Positions 1 through 7,752 of a stretch of DNA of 22,209 nt are shown in pieces. The translations under genes and the position numbers were made by a program. The stretch lies in NCBI GenBank assembly GCA_031407765.1, contig JANOIR010000331.1, forward strand, positions 1-22,209. Reading direction: 5' to 3'. The DNA comes from JBDSLU01 sp031407765. GTDB taxonomy: Bacteria > Acidobacteriota > Vicinamibacteria > Vicinamibacterales > Vicinamibacteraceae. The notes under the pieces were generated by a model. The model had not been told where the DNA came from. It made no database searches and saw only the letters and a program-made list of their open reading frames with translations. Numbering within the stretch: position 1 is the first letter of the stretch; each line of letters begins with the position of its first letter.

Positions 1-6
1 ACTAGA

Positions 7-1617
7 ATGGGCGCTTCAATCTCAGTTCTTCATCTTCCTCGAGGGATAGCCTTGCATCGAGCCGATCGCCGTCGCCGTCTGCAGTGGACGAGCCTCTTCG
101 TAGGCCTTGTGGGCATTGGTGTGGCCACAAGGGCCGCCCAGACGCCTCCTCTCACGGCCCAGGCCTCTGGGCCGGCAGTCGGGCGCTTCGCCGGGCACGC
201 CGACATCGGGACGGTGCTGCACCCCGGTTCGGCGTCGTACGACGCGGCCACCGGCACCTACACGGTGAGCGGCAGCGGCGAGAACGTCTGGGGCGCCACC
301 GACGCCTTGCACTACGTCTGGACGAAGCTCGAGGGCGACTTCGCGATCGAAGCCGAGGTGGCGTTCCTCGGCGCCGGGAAGAACGCCCACCGCAAGGCGA
401 TGCTGATGATCCGGCAGGGGCTGGAGGCCGACGCGGCCTATGTCGATGCCGCCGTCCACGGCGACGGGTTGACGTCGATCCAGTTCCGCTTCGCCAAGGG
501 CGGACCGACGCAGGAAGTGCAATCGAACGTCGCCGGCCCGGCCCGGGTGCGGATCGAGCGCCAGGGCGACTACGCGCGACTCTACGTCGCGGAGAAGGGC
601 GCCCCGCTGCGCTTCTCTGGCGGCGCCGCCCGCGTCGCGTTCTCCGGCCCGCTCTACGTCGGGCTCGGCGTCTGCGCCCACGACAAGGACGACGTCGTGA
701 CGGCCACCTTCAGCAAGGTCGAGATCCAGAATGCCCTGACCACGACCAAGCCGCCTGTCCTCTACAGCACGCTCGAGACCGTACCGCTCGGCACCGGGTC
801 CACCGATCGGCGGGTCCAGTACGTGAGCACGACGCGCTTCGAGGCGCCCAACTGGTATCCCGACGGCAAGGCCTGGCTGGTCAACTCCGAAGGCAGGCTG
901 CTGAAGATCCCGATGGGTGGGGGCCCCGTCGAGACGGTCGACACCGGCACGCGGACGCGCAACAACAACGACCACGGCATCTCGAAGGACGGGTCGACGA
1001 TCATCATCAGCGACCAGACGGAGGGCGCCACCGCGGAGCGCGGCGGGCCATCTCGGATCTACACGCTGCCGATCGCGGGCGGCCAGCCGACCCTCGTCAC
1101 CCCCAACGCGCCGTCCTACTGGCACGGCATCTCGCCCGACGGCAAGACGCTCGCCTACTGCGCGCAGCGCGATGGCGAGTTCGACGTCTACACGATTCCG
1201 GTTGGGGGCGGGGCCGAGACACGGCTGACGACCGCCATCGGCCTCGACGACGGGCCCGAGTACGCGCCGGACGGGCAGGCGATCTACTTCAACTCGGTGC
1301 GCAGCGGCCTGATGCAGATCTGGACGATGAAGCCGGACGGGAGCGAGCAGACGCAGGTGACGTCCGACGAGTTCAACAACTGGTTCGCGCACCCGTCGCC
1401 CGATGGCCGCTTCCTGGTCTTCCTGTCCTACGACAAGAGCGTCTCGGGGCATCCCGCCAACCAGGACGTCCGGCTGCGCCGGATGACGGTCGCGACCGGC
1501 CGCATCGACACAATCGGCCGCTTCTTCGGCGGGCAGGGGACGCAGAACGTGCCCAACTGGTCGCCCGATGGGCGTAATGTAGCGTTCGTCACCTATCAGC
1601 TCGTGCCGCAGTGGTAG
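7..1617 (+). CDS. Secreted TolB-like (PD40) beta-propeller protein with N-terminal concanavalin-like domain
   Basis: Predicted 536-residue exported protein. An Arg-rich stretch (residues 21-24) followed by a hydrophobic run (about 28-43) looks like a signal peptide. Residues about 57-240 resemble a DUF1349/LamG-type beta-sandwich, a fold often used for sugar or protein binding. Residues about 270-536 carry at least six PD40/WD40-like units with the S/APDG signature (near 284, 326, 376, 420, 465 and 520), the pattern of TolB-type propellers. No catalytic motif is seen, so a periplasmic binding or scaffold role is inferred. Only six bases precede the first ATG, so the ribosome site cannot be judged, and a start nearer the Arg cluster is possible. 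A terminator-like hairpin lies between it and the downstream ThuA gene. Fold confident, function unknown. Confidence 0.85.
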   Translation: MGASISVLHLPRGIALHRADRRRRLQWTSLFVGLVGIGVATRAAQTPPLTAQASGPAVGRFAGHADIGTVLHPGSASYDAATGTYTVSGSGENVWGATDALHYVWTKLEGDFAIEAEVAFLGAGKNAHRKAMLMIRQGLEADAAYVDAAVHGDGLTSIQFRFAKGGPTQEVQSNVAGPARVRIERQGDYARLYVAEKGAPLRFSGGAARVAFSGPLYVGLGVCAHDKDDVVTATFSKVEIQNALTTTKPPVLYSTLETVPLGTGSTDRRVQYVSTTRFEAPNWYPDGKAWLVNSEGRLLKIPMGGGPVETVDTGTRTRNNNDHGISKDGSTIIISDQTEGATAERGGPSRIYTLPIAGGQPTLVTPNAPSYWHGISPDGKTLAYCAQRDGEFDVYTIPVGGGAETRLTTAIGLDDGPEYAPDGQAIYFNSVRSGLMQIWTMKPDGSEQTQVTSDEFNNWFAHPSPDGRFLVFLSYDKSVSGHPANQDVRLRRMTVATGRIDTIGRFFGGQGTQNVPNWSPDGRNVAFVTYQLVPQW

Positions 1618-1725
1618 TAGCGCGGTAAGCCACAGTGGTCCGACGACTTGCGCGGCCGGCTCGTCCGCGCGACGGGTAAATTCGCGGCCCGAGTTTGCCG
1701 TAGTTCAACCATCGAACATTCGTTT

Positions 1726-1749
1726 CGGTCGACGGCGGGCCGTCGACCG
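1726..1749 (+). other. Perfect 10-bp hairpin in the tolB-like/thuA-like intergenic region
   Basis: Bases 1726-1735 pair perfectly with 1740-1749 around a CGGG tetraloop. No T-run follows on either strand. It lies just before the terminator-like hairpin at 1757-1787, so the two may act as tandem elements of one leader or 3' end. Confidence 0.4.
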
Positions 1750-1756
1750 CAACAGG

Positions 1757-1791
1757 CCGACGCCTCCGCCTTCGGCGCGGCGTTCGGTTTT
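1757..1791 (+). terminator. Intrinsic terminator or attenuator upstream of the ThuA-like gene
   Basis: CCGACGCC (1757-1764) pairs with GGCGTTCGG (1779-1787) with one bulged T. An inner CGCC/GGCG stem with a TTC loop completes the hairpin, and TTTT follows at 1788-1791. This has the form of a Rho-independent terminator. It ends only 22 nt before the ThuA-like ATG at 1814, so it either ends the upstream transcript or attenuates entry into the downstream genes. Confidence 0.55.
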
Positions 1792-1813
1792 CTCGTGGAC
1801 GTGAGGTACCAGG

Positions 1814-2803
1814 ATGCGCATGACGATGCCCCGTTCGTTCGGGCTCAGGCTGGGTGTGAAACAACGGTCGTGGCTCGTCGCGGGAGCGCTCGCGCTCGCG
1901 GTGGGCGCGACGCAGGCCCCCCGTGCCCACGGACAAACGCCGCCGACCACGCCCCCAGCTGCCCCCACGGCCGGGGCTCCCGCTGCCGGCGCTCCCGGGG
2001 CCGGCGCTCCCGGGGCCGGCGCTCAACCCGCTCCCGCGCAGCGTTACCAGCCACCCGCGAACGGCCGCAAGCGGATCCTGATCATCGCGCAGACGATGGG
2101 CTGGCATCACGACTCCATCTCCGACGCGCTCGCGACGCTGGTGAAGCTCGGTCTCGACTCGAACCTCTACGACGCCGAGATCCGCACCGACGTCGAGTGG
2201 CTGACCAAGAAGCCGGTCAAGCCGATGCGCAAGAACCTGGTGCAGTACGACGCCATCGTCTTCTGCAGCACCACCGGCGAGCTGCCGCTGACCGACGATC
2301 AGAAGGCCGACTTCATCTCCTTCGTCCGCGACGAGGGCAAGGGCTTCGTCGGTATCCACGCCGCCCTCGACACGCTCTACCAGTGGCCCGAGTACGGCGA
2401 GATGATCGGCGGCTACTACGACGGCCATCCGTGGAACACCTTCGACGCGCCGGTGATCATCGAGGATCCGGCGTTCCCGGCGATGAAGCACTTCAAGGGC
2501 ACGTCGCTGACCTTGAAGGACGAGATGTACCAGCCGAAGACCTGGTCGCGCGAGAAGGTCAACGTGCTGATGCGCCTCGACGACAGCAAGCTCGATTACT
2601 CCAAGGCGCCCAAGGCGCGTCCCGACCACGACTTCGCCATCGCCTGGTCGAAGATGTTCGGCAAGGGCCGCGTCTTCTACTCGTCGCTCGGCCACACGCG
2701 CGAGTCGTGGCAGGACCCGCAGGTGCAGACGATGTATCTCGAAGCCATCCGCTGGGTGCTCGGCGGCAGCGAAGGCAGCACGGCCACGCACGCCAAGAAG
2801 TAG
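1814..2803 (+). CDS. Secreted ThuA-like domain protein (trehalose-utilisation family)
   Basis: 329 residues. A signal peptide (hydrophobic about 19-33, end near residue 40) is followed by a Pro/Ala/Gly-rich linker (about 41-82). The ThuA domain, a class I glutamine-amidotransferase-like fold, fills 86-318. Family landmarks are the opening beta strand RILIIAQT with GWHHD (about 87-100), GFVGIHAALD (177-186), GGYYDGHPW (199-207) and the GHTRESW region (293-299). ThuA proteins act in oxidised-disaccharide metabolism in rhizobia; the substrate here is unknown. A GAGG 7 nt before the ATG supports the start. The downstream cytochrome c dehydrogenase begins 15 nt after the stop, so the two are probably co-transcribed. 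Family assignment is strong, the exact reaction is not. Confidence 0.9.
   Translation: MRMTMPRSFGLRLGVKQRSWLVAGALALAVGATQAPRAHGQTPPTTPPAAPTAGAPAAGAPGAGAPGAGAQPAPAQRYQPPANGRKRILIIAQTMGWHHDSISDALATLVKLGLDSNLYDAEIRTDVEWLTKKPVKPMRKNLVQYDAIVFCSTTGELPLTDDQKADFISFVRDEGKGFVGIHAALDTLYQWPEYGEMIGGYYDGHPWNTFDAPVIIEDPAFPAMKHFKGTSLTLKDEMYQPKTWSREKVNVLMRLDDSKLDYSKAPKARPDHDFAIAWSKMFGKGRVFYSSLGHTRESWQDPQVQTMYLEAIRWVLGGSEGSTATHAKK
1985..2024 (+). repeat. 15-nt tandem repeat in the ThuA-like linker
   Basis: The unit GCCGGCGCTCCCGGG occurs at 1985-1999 and 2000-2014, followed by ten bases of a third copy (2015-2024). It encodes repeated Ala-Gly-Ala-Pro-Gly in the flexible linker between signal peptide and domain, a place where slippage is tolerated. 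Confidence 0.85.
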
Positions 2804-2818
2804 GGCGGACAGACCGAG

Positions 2819-5788
2819 ATGTCACGAATGGCAAGGACGGGATCGATGAGAACGCGGAAGAGCCGGGGTCGGAGAGCGTGGTGGTCGATGGCGGCTGCCG
2901 CCGTGGTGTTCGGGGCCAGCCTCTCGGTGGTGGCGCAGCAGCGGCGTCCGGCCGTCGCCGGCGCCGGCCAGGGCGGCGGCATCAACGGCATCGGCTCGAG
3001 CGAGGTCGGCGCGGACTTCTCGCCCAAGGAGCCGGTCAAGCCGCTCTCCCCGAAGGACGAGCAGGCTCGCTTCATCCTGCCGCCGGGCTATCACCTCGAG
3101 CTGGTGATGTCGGAGCCGCAGATCATCAGCCCGGGGGCGATCGCGTTCGACGGCGACGGCCGGATGTTCGTCGCCGAGCTGCGCAGCTACATGCTCGACG
3201 CCGACGCCACCGCCGAGAAAGAGGCGACCAGCCGCATCAGCATGCACGAAAGCACGAAAGGTGACGGCGTCTACGACCGGCACACCGTGTTCGTCGACAA
3301 CGTGTCGACGCCGCGCTTCGTTACGCCGCTCGATGGCAACGCCATCCTGACGATGGAGACGGACACCGACGAGATCTACAAGTACACGGACACCAACGAC
3401 GACGGCGTCGCCGACAAGAAGGAGCTCTTCTACAAGGGCGCCGGCCGCATCGGCCAGAACCTCGAGCACCAGCCGAGCGGCTTCATCTGGGCGATGGACA
3501 ACTGGATCTACAGCACCTACAACGCGTTCCGCATCCGCTGGACGCCAAAGGGCGAGGTGCTGAAGGAGACGACGGCGCCCAACGGCGGCCAGTGGGGCCT
3601 GACCCAGGACGACTACGGTAAGGTGTGGTTCGTCGACGCCGGCGGCGAGCGGGGCCCGATCAACTTCCAGGCGCCGATTCAGTACGGCGCCTTCAACGTC
3701 GACGATCAGTTCGAGGACGACTTCCGTGTCGTGTGGCCGGCCTACATGGGCGGCCATTCCGACACACAGGGCGGCATGGGCCGCGTCCGCATGCCTGTTG
3801 GCGTGCTCAACCACTTCACCGCGACCTGTGGCCAGGACATCTTCCGCGGCCACAGCCTGCCCGACGATCTGCGCGGCGACCTGCTCTTCGCCGAGCCCGT
3901 CGGCCGCCTGATCCGCCGCGCCAAGGTGTCGGTGAGCCAAGGCCTGACGCGGCTCGAGAACGCCTACCCGGGATCGGAGTTCATCACCAGCACCGATCCG
4001 CTGTTCCGTCCGGTCAACATGACGACCGCGCCCGACGGGACGGTTTACATCGCGGACATGTACCACGGGATCATTCAGGAGTCGAACTGGACGCGGAAGG
4101 GCACCTACCTCCGGAAGAAGATCGAGCAGTTCGCCTTCGACAAGGTCATCAATCACGGCCGCATCTGGCGGCTGGTCCACGATTCGAAGAAGCCGGACTA
4201 CACGAAGCCGCGGATGCAGGGCGCGACGCCGGCGCAGCTGGTCGGCTACCTGTCGCACCCGAACGGCTGGTGGCGCGACACGGCACAGCGCACGCTGGTG
4301 CTGCGGCAGGACGCGTCAGTGGTGCCGGCGTTGCAGGAGCTGGCCAAGACGGGATCCAGCCTGGTCGGCCGCTTCCACGCGCTGTGGACGCTCGAGGGGC
4401 TCGGCAAGCTCGACGCGCCGCTGGTGAAGGAGCTGCTGAAGGACGCCAGCCCGCAGATGCGGGTGCAGGCGATCCGCGCCAGCGAGTCGCTGACGAAGGC
4501 CGGCGACAAGACGATCGAGGCCGATGTCCGCGAGCGCGTCAAGGACGGCGACGCCAGCGTCGTCATCCAGGCGCTGCTGACGCTGAACCTCCAGAAGGTG
4601 GCGGACATCGCCAAGCTGGTCGAGGGCGCCCAGGGGGCGACGAAGGCGCGCGGCGTCAAGGAGCTCGGCGACCTGATGTTGCGGCCGCCAGCGTTCACCG
4701 GAGGGGGCGGCGGCTTCCGCCTGATGGCGGCGGAGCAGCAGGCCACGCTCAAGAAGGGCGAGGGCATTTACACCGAGCTCTGCTACTCGTGCCACGGCCA
4801 GGACGGCAACGGCGAGCCGCTCGCCGGCGCGCCGGCCGGGACGACGATGGCGCCGCCGCTCGCCGGATCGCCGCGGGTGCTGGCGCACAAGGACTACGTG
4901 ATCAAGACGGTGCTGCACGGCCTGACCGGGCCGGTCGACGGCTCCACGTACTCGAACGTGATGATCCCGATGAGCGGCAGCGACGACGAGTGGATCGCGT
5001 CGATCGCGTCGTTCGTCCGCAACAACTTCGGCAACCAGGCGTCGTTCGTGTCGGCGGCCGACGTGGCGCGGGTGCGGGCGAAGACCAAGGACCGGGCGAA
5101 CTTCTGGACGGTCGAGGAGCTCGAGGCGACGGTGCCGAGCCAGCTCGTGCCGCACGCCGCCTGGAAGGCGACGGCCAGTGTCAACGTCGCCAACGCGCTC
5201 CGCGCGCTGGGCGGCCTCGCTCCGGCTGCCGGCGGCCGGCCAGCCGCTGGTGGCGCCTGGTCGACGGTCGCGCGCCAGCAGGCGGGCATGTGGTTCACCG
5301 TCGACATGTCGGCGCCGGCCACGATCTCGGAGATCCACTTCGACTCCCCGGCGGCGTTCGCCGGCCGGGGCGGTCCGGGCGGCCAGCGGCCTCCGGGCAC
5401 TGGGGGACCGGGCGCGCCTGGTGGGCCCGGCGGAGCTGCTGGTGCGCCTGCTGGTGCGCCCGGCGCGGCGCCTGGCGCCGCGGCTCCGCCTGCCGGTGCG
5501 GCGGCGCCGCCCGCGTTCGGGGCCGGCGGTCCTCCCGTCGGCGTCGCGACGCACCCGCGCGCCTATGAGGTCCACGTGTCGCTGGACGGCGAGAAGTGGG
5601 GCCTGCCCGTTGCGAGCGGCAAGGGCACGCCGGGCAGCACGACGATCGTGCTCGAGCAGCCGGTCCGCGCCCGCTACATCCGCATCACGCAGACAGGGAC
5701 CGACGAGACCGCGCCGGCGTGGAGCGTCGCGCGCCTGCAGATCTACAGCCCGGCGGCGCCGTCCAGCGCCAAGCCGAGCGCGCCGTAG
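2819..5788 (+). CDS. PVC-type membrane-bound dehydrogenase / cytochrome c with HEAT and discoidin-like domains
   Basis: 989-residue exported protein. Residues about 20-40 form a basic-hydrophobic signal peptide or anchor. Residues 85-455 are a six-bladed propeller of the TIGR02604 'membrane-bound dehydrogenase' type (PPGYHLELVMSEP at 88-100, APDGTVYIADMYHG at 404-417). Residues about 470-620 are helical and HEAT-like. A class I cytochrome c domain follows, with haem site CYSCH at 655-659 and a likely distal Met at 715 or 718. A C-terminal F5/8 type C (discoidin) domain spans about 780-975 but is split by a Gly/Pro/Ala-rich insert (849-908). The family is common in planctomycetes and acidobacteria and is thought to oxidise sugars or alcohols in the periplasm. 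The upstream ThuA-like gene ends 15 nt earlier. Domain calls are firm, the substrate unknown. Confidence 0.9.
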   Translation: MSRMARTGSMRTRKSRGRRAWWSMAAAAVVFGASLSVVAQQRRPAVAGAGQGGGINGIGSSEVGADFSPKEPVKPLSPKDEQARFILPPGYHLELVMSEPQIISPGAIAFDGDGRMFVAELRSYMLDADATAEKEATSRISMHESTKGDGVYDRHTVFVDNVSTPRFVTPLDGNAILTMETDTDEIYKYTDTNDDGVADKKELFYKGAGRIGQNLEHQPSGFIWAMDNWIYSTYNAFRIRWTPKGEVLKETTAPNGGQWGLTQDDYGKVWFVDAGGERGPINFQAPIQYGAFNVDDQFEDDFRVVWPAYMGGHSDTQGGMGRVRMPVGVLNHFTATCGQDIFRGHSLPDDLRGDLLFAEPVGRLIRRAKVSVSQGLTRLENAYPGSEFITSTDPLFRPVNMTTAPDGTVYIADMYHGIIQESNWTRKGTYLRKKIEQFAFDKVINHGRIWRLVHDSKKPDYTKPRMQGATPAQLVGYLSHPNGWWRDTAQRTLVLRQDASVVPALQELAKTGSSLVGRFHALWTLEGLGKLDAPLVKELLKDASPQMRVQAIRASESLTKAGDKTIEADVRERVKDGDASVVIQALLTLNLQKVADIAKLVEGAQGATKARGVKELGDLMLRPPAFTGGGGGFRLMAAEQQATLKKGEGIYTELCYSCHGQDGNGEPLAGAPAGTTMAPPLAGSPRVLAHKDYVIKTVLHGLTGPVDGSTYSNVMIPMSGSDDEWIASIASFVRNNFGNQASFVSAADVARVRAKTKDRANFWTVEELEATVPSQLVPHAAWKATASVNVANALRALGGLAPAAGGRPAAGGAWSTVARQQAGMWFTVDMSAPATISEIHFDSPAAFAGRGGPGGQRPPGTGGPGAPGGPGGAAGAPAGAPGAAPGAAAPPAGAAAPPAFGAGGPPVGVATHPRAYEVHVSLDGEKWGLPVASGKGTPGSTTIVLEQPVRARYIRITQTGTDETAPAWSVARLQIYSPAAPSSAKPSAP

Positions 5789-5806
5789 GCCGGGCGCGGC
5801 CATGTC

Positions 5807-6094
5807 ATGTGCCTTGCCGATTCATCGGTTTCCGTGGTGCTGATGCCGAAGACGCCGGCGGACGACGAGCGTCTCGGCCGCGGGTTGGGGGCGATAATCG
5901 CCGAGGACGCGCGGCTTCACGCCATGCGCGATCCGCAGACCGGCTACACCCTTGTCAGCGCGGTCGACGTGCGGCATCTGGAACTCGTCATCGACCGCTT
6001 GAGGCTACAGTTTCGCGTCGAGGCCGGCGTCGGCAAGCCGACGACGGCCGGTGACGTCGGGCTTGGGCCTTCGGACGAGCGCCCGAGACCGTAG
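5807..6094 (+). CDS. Orphan elongation factor G domain III-like small protein (possible gene remnant)
   Basis: 95 residues. Residues about 8-83 align by eye, without gaps, to domain III of EF-G (compared with the Thermus protein from memory). Landmarks are PKTPADDERL (14-23), DPQTGYTLVS (42-51), HLELVIDRL (56-64) and FRVEAGVGKP (68-77), with about a third of positions identical. The GTPase domain and domains II, IV and V are absent. The EF-G GELHLE turn is changed to DVRHLE. The frame is intact over the whole domain with GC-rich third positions, which argues for some coding constraint, but no good ribosome site precedes the ATG. It starts 18 nt after, and in the same frame as, the stop of the cytochrome gene, and ends 3 nt before a convergent gene. 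It is either a domesticated ferredoxin-like domain or a degraded EF-G copy. Confidence 0.6.
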   Translation: MCLADSSVSVVLMPKTPADDERLGRGLGAIIAEDARLHAMRDPQTGYTLVSAVDVRHLELVIDRLRLQFRVEAGVGKPTTAGDVGLGPSDERPRP

Positions 6095-6097
6095 CGA

Positions 6098-6565
6098 TCA
6101 GGCGATGCGCCGGGTTTGCTGCCAACAGTAGAGGCCCACGATCAGGCCGACGCCGGCGCCCGCCCCGGCACCGATGGCGGTGACTGGGCCAATGACACGC
6201 CGCAGGTGGTCCGGCTCAGTCACGAACATGAAAACGAACAAGAGCGCAGTGCCGGCGGCGCCGAGCGGAGCGCCGGTCGCGACGGCGCGCCATGACCAGA
6301 ACCACAAGGGGCGGCCGGCCGGCTCGCGGTGCATCACGCGCATCGAGAGGAACGCCCCCAGCGCGGCCGGCGGCAAACCCGCCGGCAGCACCCAGATCAA
6401 CCCGAAGTACACGAGAGTGCCGAGTACGCTGAGCGGCGTGACGCGGTACCCCAACGATCTGGCGCTCGCGAACGCGACGACACCAGCCACCGCGAGCACG
6501 CCCACCACCGCTACTCCGAGGACCCGGAGTTCGACGTTCTTCCGCAGCGTCGCCGGGGCGTTCAT
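6098..6565 (-). CDS. Small four-helix integral membrane protein
   Basis: 155 residues with four hydrophobic segments (about 12-33, 44-68, 94-115 and 124-147), short polar loops and a basic C-terminus. I do not recognise a family. The ATG at 6565 overlaps the stop of the upstream secreted-protein gene in an ATGA arrangement, which supports this start and translational coupling. A longer reading of the frame upstream is a shadow of that gene. It is probably the last gene of a minus-strand operon with the DoxX-like gene. Confidence 0.7.
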   Translation of the reverse strand: MNAPATLRKNVELRVLGVAVVGVLAVAGVVAFASARSLGYRVTPLSVLGTLVYFGLIWVLPAGLPPAALGAFLSMRVMHREPAGRPLWFWSWRAVATGAPLGAAGTALLFVFMFVTEPDHLRRVIGPVTAIGAGAGAGVGLIVGLYCWQQTRRIA

Positions 6566-7188
6566 TGGACCAACGTCGGCGTGTAGGTCCACGTCCAGGC
6601 GCCGCTCTTGATCGTGAAGGACGTCTTGTCGGCGGACACCGTGAGGTTCTTGTCCGATCCCGTCGGCGCGGCCAGCATCAGCGGCGACGGGACGACCATC
6701 CGCTCCACGATTTCCTGCTCCCAGGCGCGGACCGTGCGCGGATCCTGGACGCCCTGACAGCCGCCGACGACGGCGACGGACGGAAAGCTGCGCGTGCCTT
6801 TCAGCTCGAGCGCGCCACCGCCGCTGGCCGTGACCGACGCCAGCGTCAGATGATCGTAAGGCCCGTTCGGGGTCGGCGCCGGGCAGGACGCGTGGGTGTT
6901 GCGCAGCTCGCGCACCTCGGTGGCGGCGTTGACGATCTTCGGCTCGCCGACCACCGCGCGCGCCTTGAGGTCCCAGTCGAGGTCGATCTCGACGCGATCG
7001 CTGACGGTGGCCTGCCCGGCAGGCTCGCGATAGGCGATGACGGCCGGGCCATCGTAGACGCCGACCATGTGGTAGTGGACGACCGTGGCCCCGGCCCATT
7101 TCGTGATGGCCGGCACGTCGCCCTGCTCCGCGCGGGAGACGGTCGCGGCCGCGAGCCAGGCGGCGAGCACCAGCGTGCGTCGAACCAT
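6562..7188 (-). CDS. Secreted protein of unknown function
   Basis: 208 residues. A classic signal peptide (MVRRTLVLAAWLAAATVSRA, cleavage near residue 20) is followed by a mostly beta-rich domain with no motif I can name. Cysteines at 102 and 144 could form a disulphide in the periplasm. The start at 7188 is chosen because a GAGGAG sits just upstream and the signal peptide begins there; the frame is open further upstream but reads as low-quality shadow. It lies 26 nt after the DoxX-like gene and overlaps the next membrane protein by 4 nt, so the three are likely one transcription unit. Confidence 0.75.
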   Translation of the reverse strand: MVRRTLVLAAWLAAATVSRAEQGDVPAITKWAGATVVHYHMVGVYDGPAVIAYREPAGQATVSDRVEIDLDWDLKARAVVGEPKIVNAATEVRELRNTHASCPAPTPNGPYDHLTLASVTASGGGALELKGTRSFPSVAVVGGCQGVQDPRTVRAWEQEIVERMVVPSPLMLAAPTGSDKNLTVSADKTSFTIKSGAWTWTYTPTLVQ

Positions 7189-7214
7189 CGTGTCGTTCTC
7201 CTCGGACGGGTGAA

Positions 7215-7595
7215 TCAGGATGCCGGGCGCAGCCGGCGGGGGCGCCTGAAATATGCCACGAGGAGGGCGATGGCCAACAGCGTCAGTGTGAACGGCGCCC
7301 GGCCCGCCTCCTCGGGCACGCGGATCAGGTGGGTGTATGTCGCCCCCGACATGATCACCGCGATGCCCATCGCGCCGAAGAAGGCAAGTCGCGGCACCAG
7401 CAGCAGGACCGCGGAGGTCACTTCGATGGTGCCGACGACGAGCCGGAACCAGTCCGGGTAGCCCCATGTGACGAAGTGGCGGATGTGCGCCTCGCTCCCG
7501 GCGAGCTTCGGGACCCCTGCCATGAGGAAGATGAAGGCCAGGAGCAGCGTCGGCACCCAGATTGCGACGCGGCCTAGGACGGCAACAGAGCGCAT
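7215..7595 (-). CDS. DoxX-like membrane protein
   Basis: 126 residues with four predicted transmembrane helices (about 5-23, 49-67, 70-87 and 101-117). The first helix ends in the DoxX-type pattern FLMAGVPKLAG and a later helix has GAMGIAVIMSGA. DoxX family members are small membrane subunits linked to quinone or thiosulphate oxidation or to oxidative stress, but most, including this one, have no proven role. ATG 7595 is preferred over a GTG at 7622 because GAGG lies about 8 nt upstream of it. It is the first gene of a three-gene minus-strand unit with the secreted protein and the small membrane protein. Confidence 0.8.
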   Translation of the reverse strand: MRSVAVLGRVAIWVPTLLLAFIFLMAGVPKLAGSEAHIRHFVTWGYPDWFRLVVGTIEVTSAVLLLVPRLAFFGAMGIAVIMSGATYTHLIRVPEEAGRAPFTLTLLAIALLVAYFRRPRRLRPAS

Positions 7596-7664
7596 GACGG
7601 CCTCGCTTTCGGCGGCGTCCACCGGCGCCGCACGTGTGGCCCAGGGGAGTGTGCGTAGAATCAG

Positions 7665-7686
7665 ACGGCTCCGGTCACCGGGCCGT
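7665..7686 (-). terminator. Hairpin downstream of the LRR gene
   Basis: ACGGC (7665-7669) and CCGG (7671-7674) pair with CCGG (7678-7681) and GCCGT (7682-7686) across a 3-nt loop, with one bulged base. It lies between the LRR stop and the DoxX-like start on the minus strand. There is no T-run, so intrinsic termination is only possible. Confidence 0.3.
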
Positions 7687-7752
7687 TCCGCCAGCCAGCT
7701 GCCATGGGCTCACCGCGCACCTGCCCCTCCTGCTGCGCTGTGAGTCGGGCCG

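Noticed and set aside
22..1452. Long open frame antisense to the propeller gene, and similar antisense frames over most genes (for example 2822-4258, 4316-5803, 9269-10870, 12374-14398 and 15182-17074)
   Set aside because: Their translations are Arg/Ala/Gly-rich without family motifs, as expected from antisense reading of GC-rich genes, and they lie opposite well-recognised proteins.
1681..1760. Promoter for the ThuA-like gene around TTGCCG (1695) and downstream bases
   Set aside because: No -10-like hexamer stands at 16-18 nt spacing, and any transcript would cross the terminator-like hairpin.
3625..5568. 647-codon plus-strand frame inside the cytochrome dehydrogenase gene
   Set aside because: Out-of-frame shadow of a protein with clear haem, propeller and discoidin signatures; composition is Arg-rich and unstructured.
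6562..7467. Longer start for the secreted protein (301 residues)
   Set aside because: The extra N-terminus overlaps the DoxX-like gene and is Arg/Gly/His-rich, whereas a signal peptide and ribosome site begin exactly at 7188.
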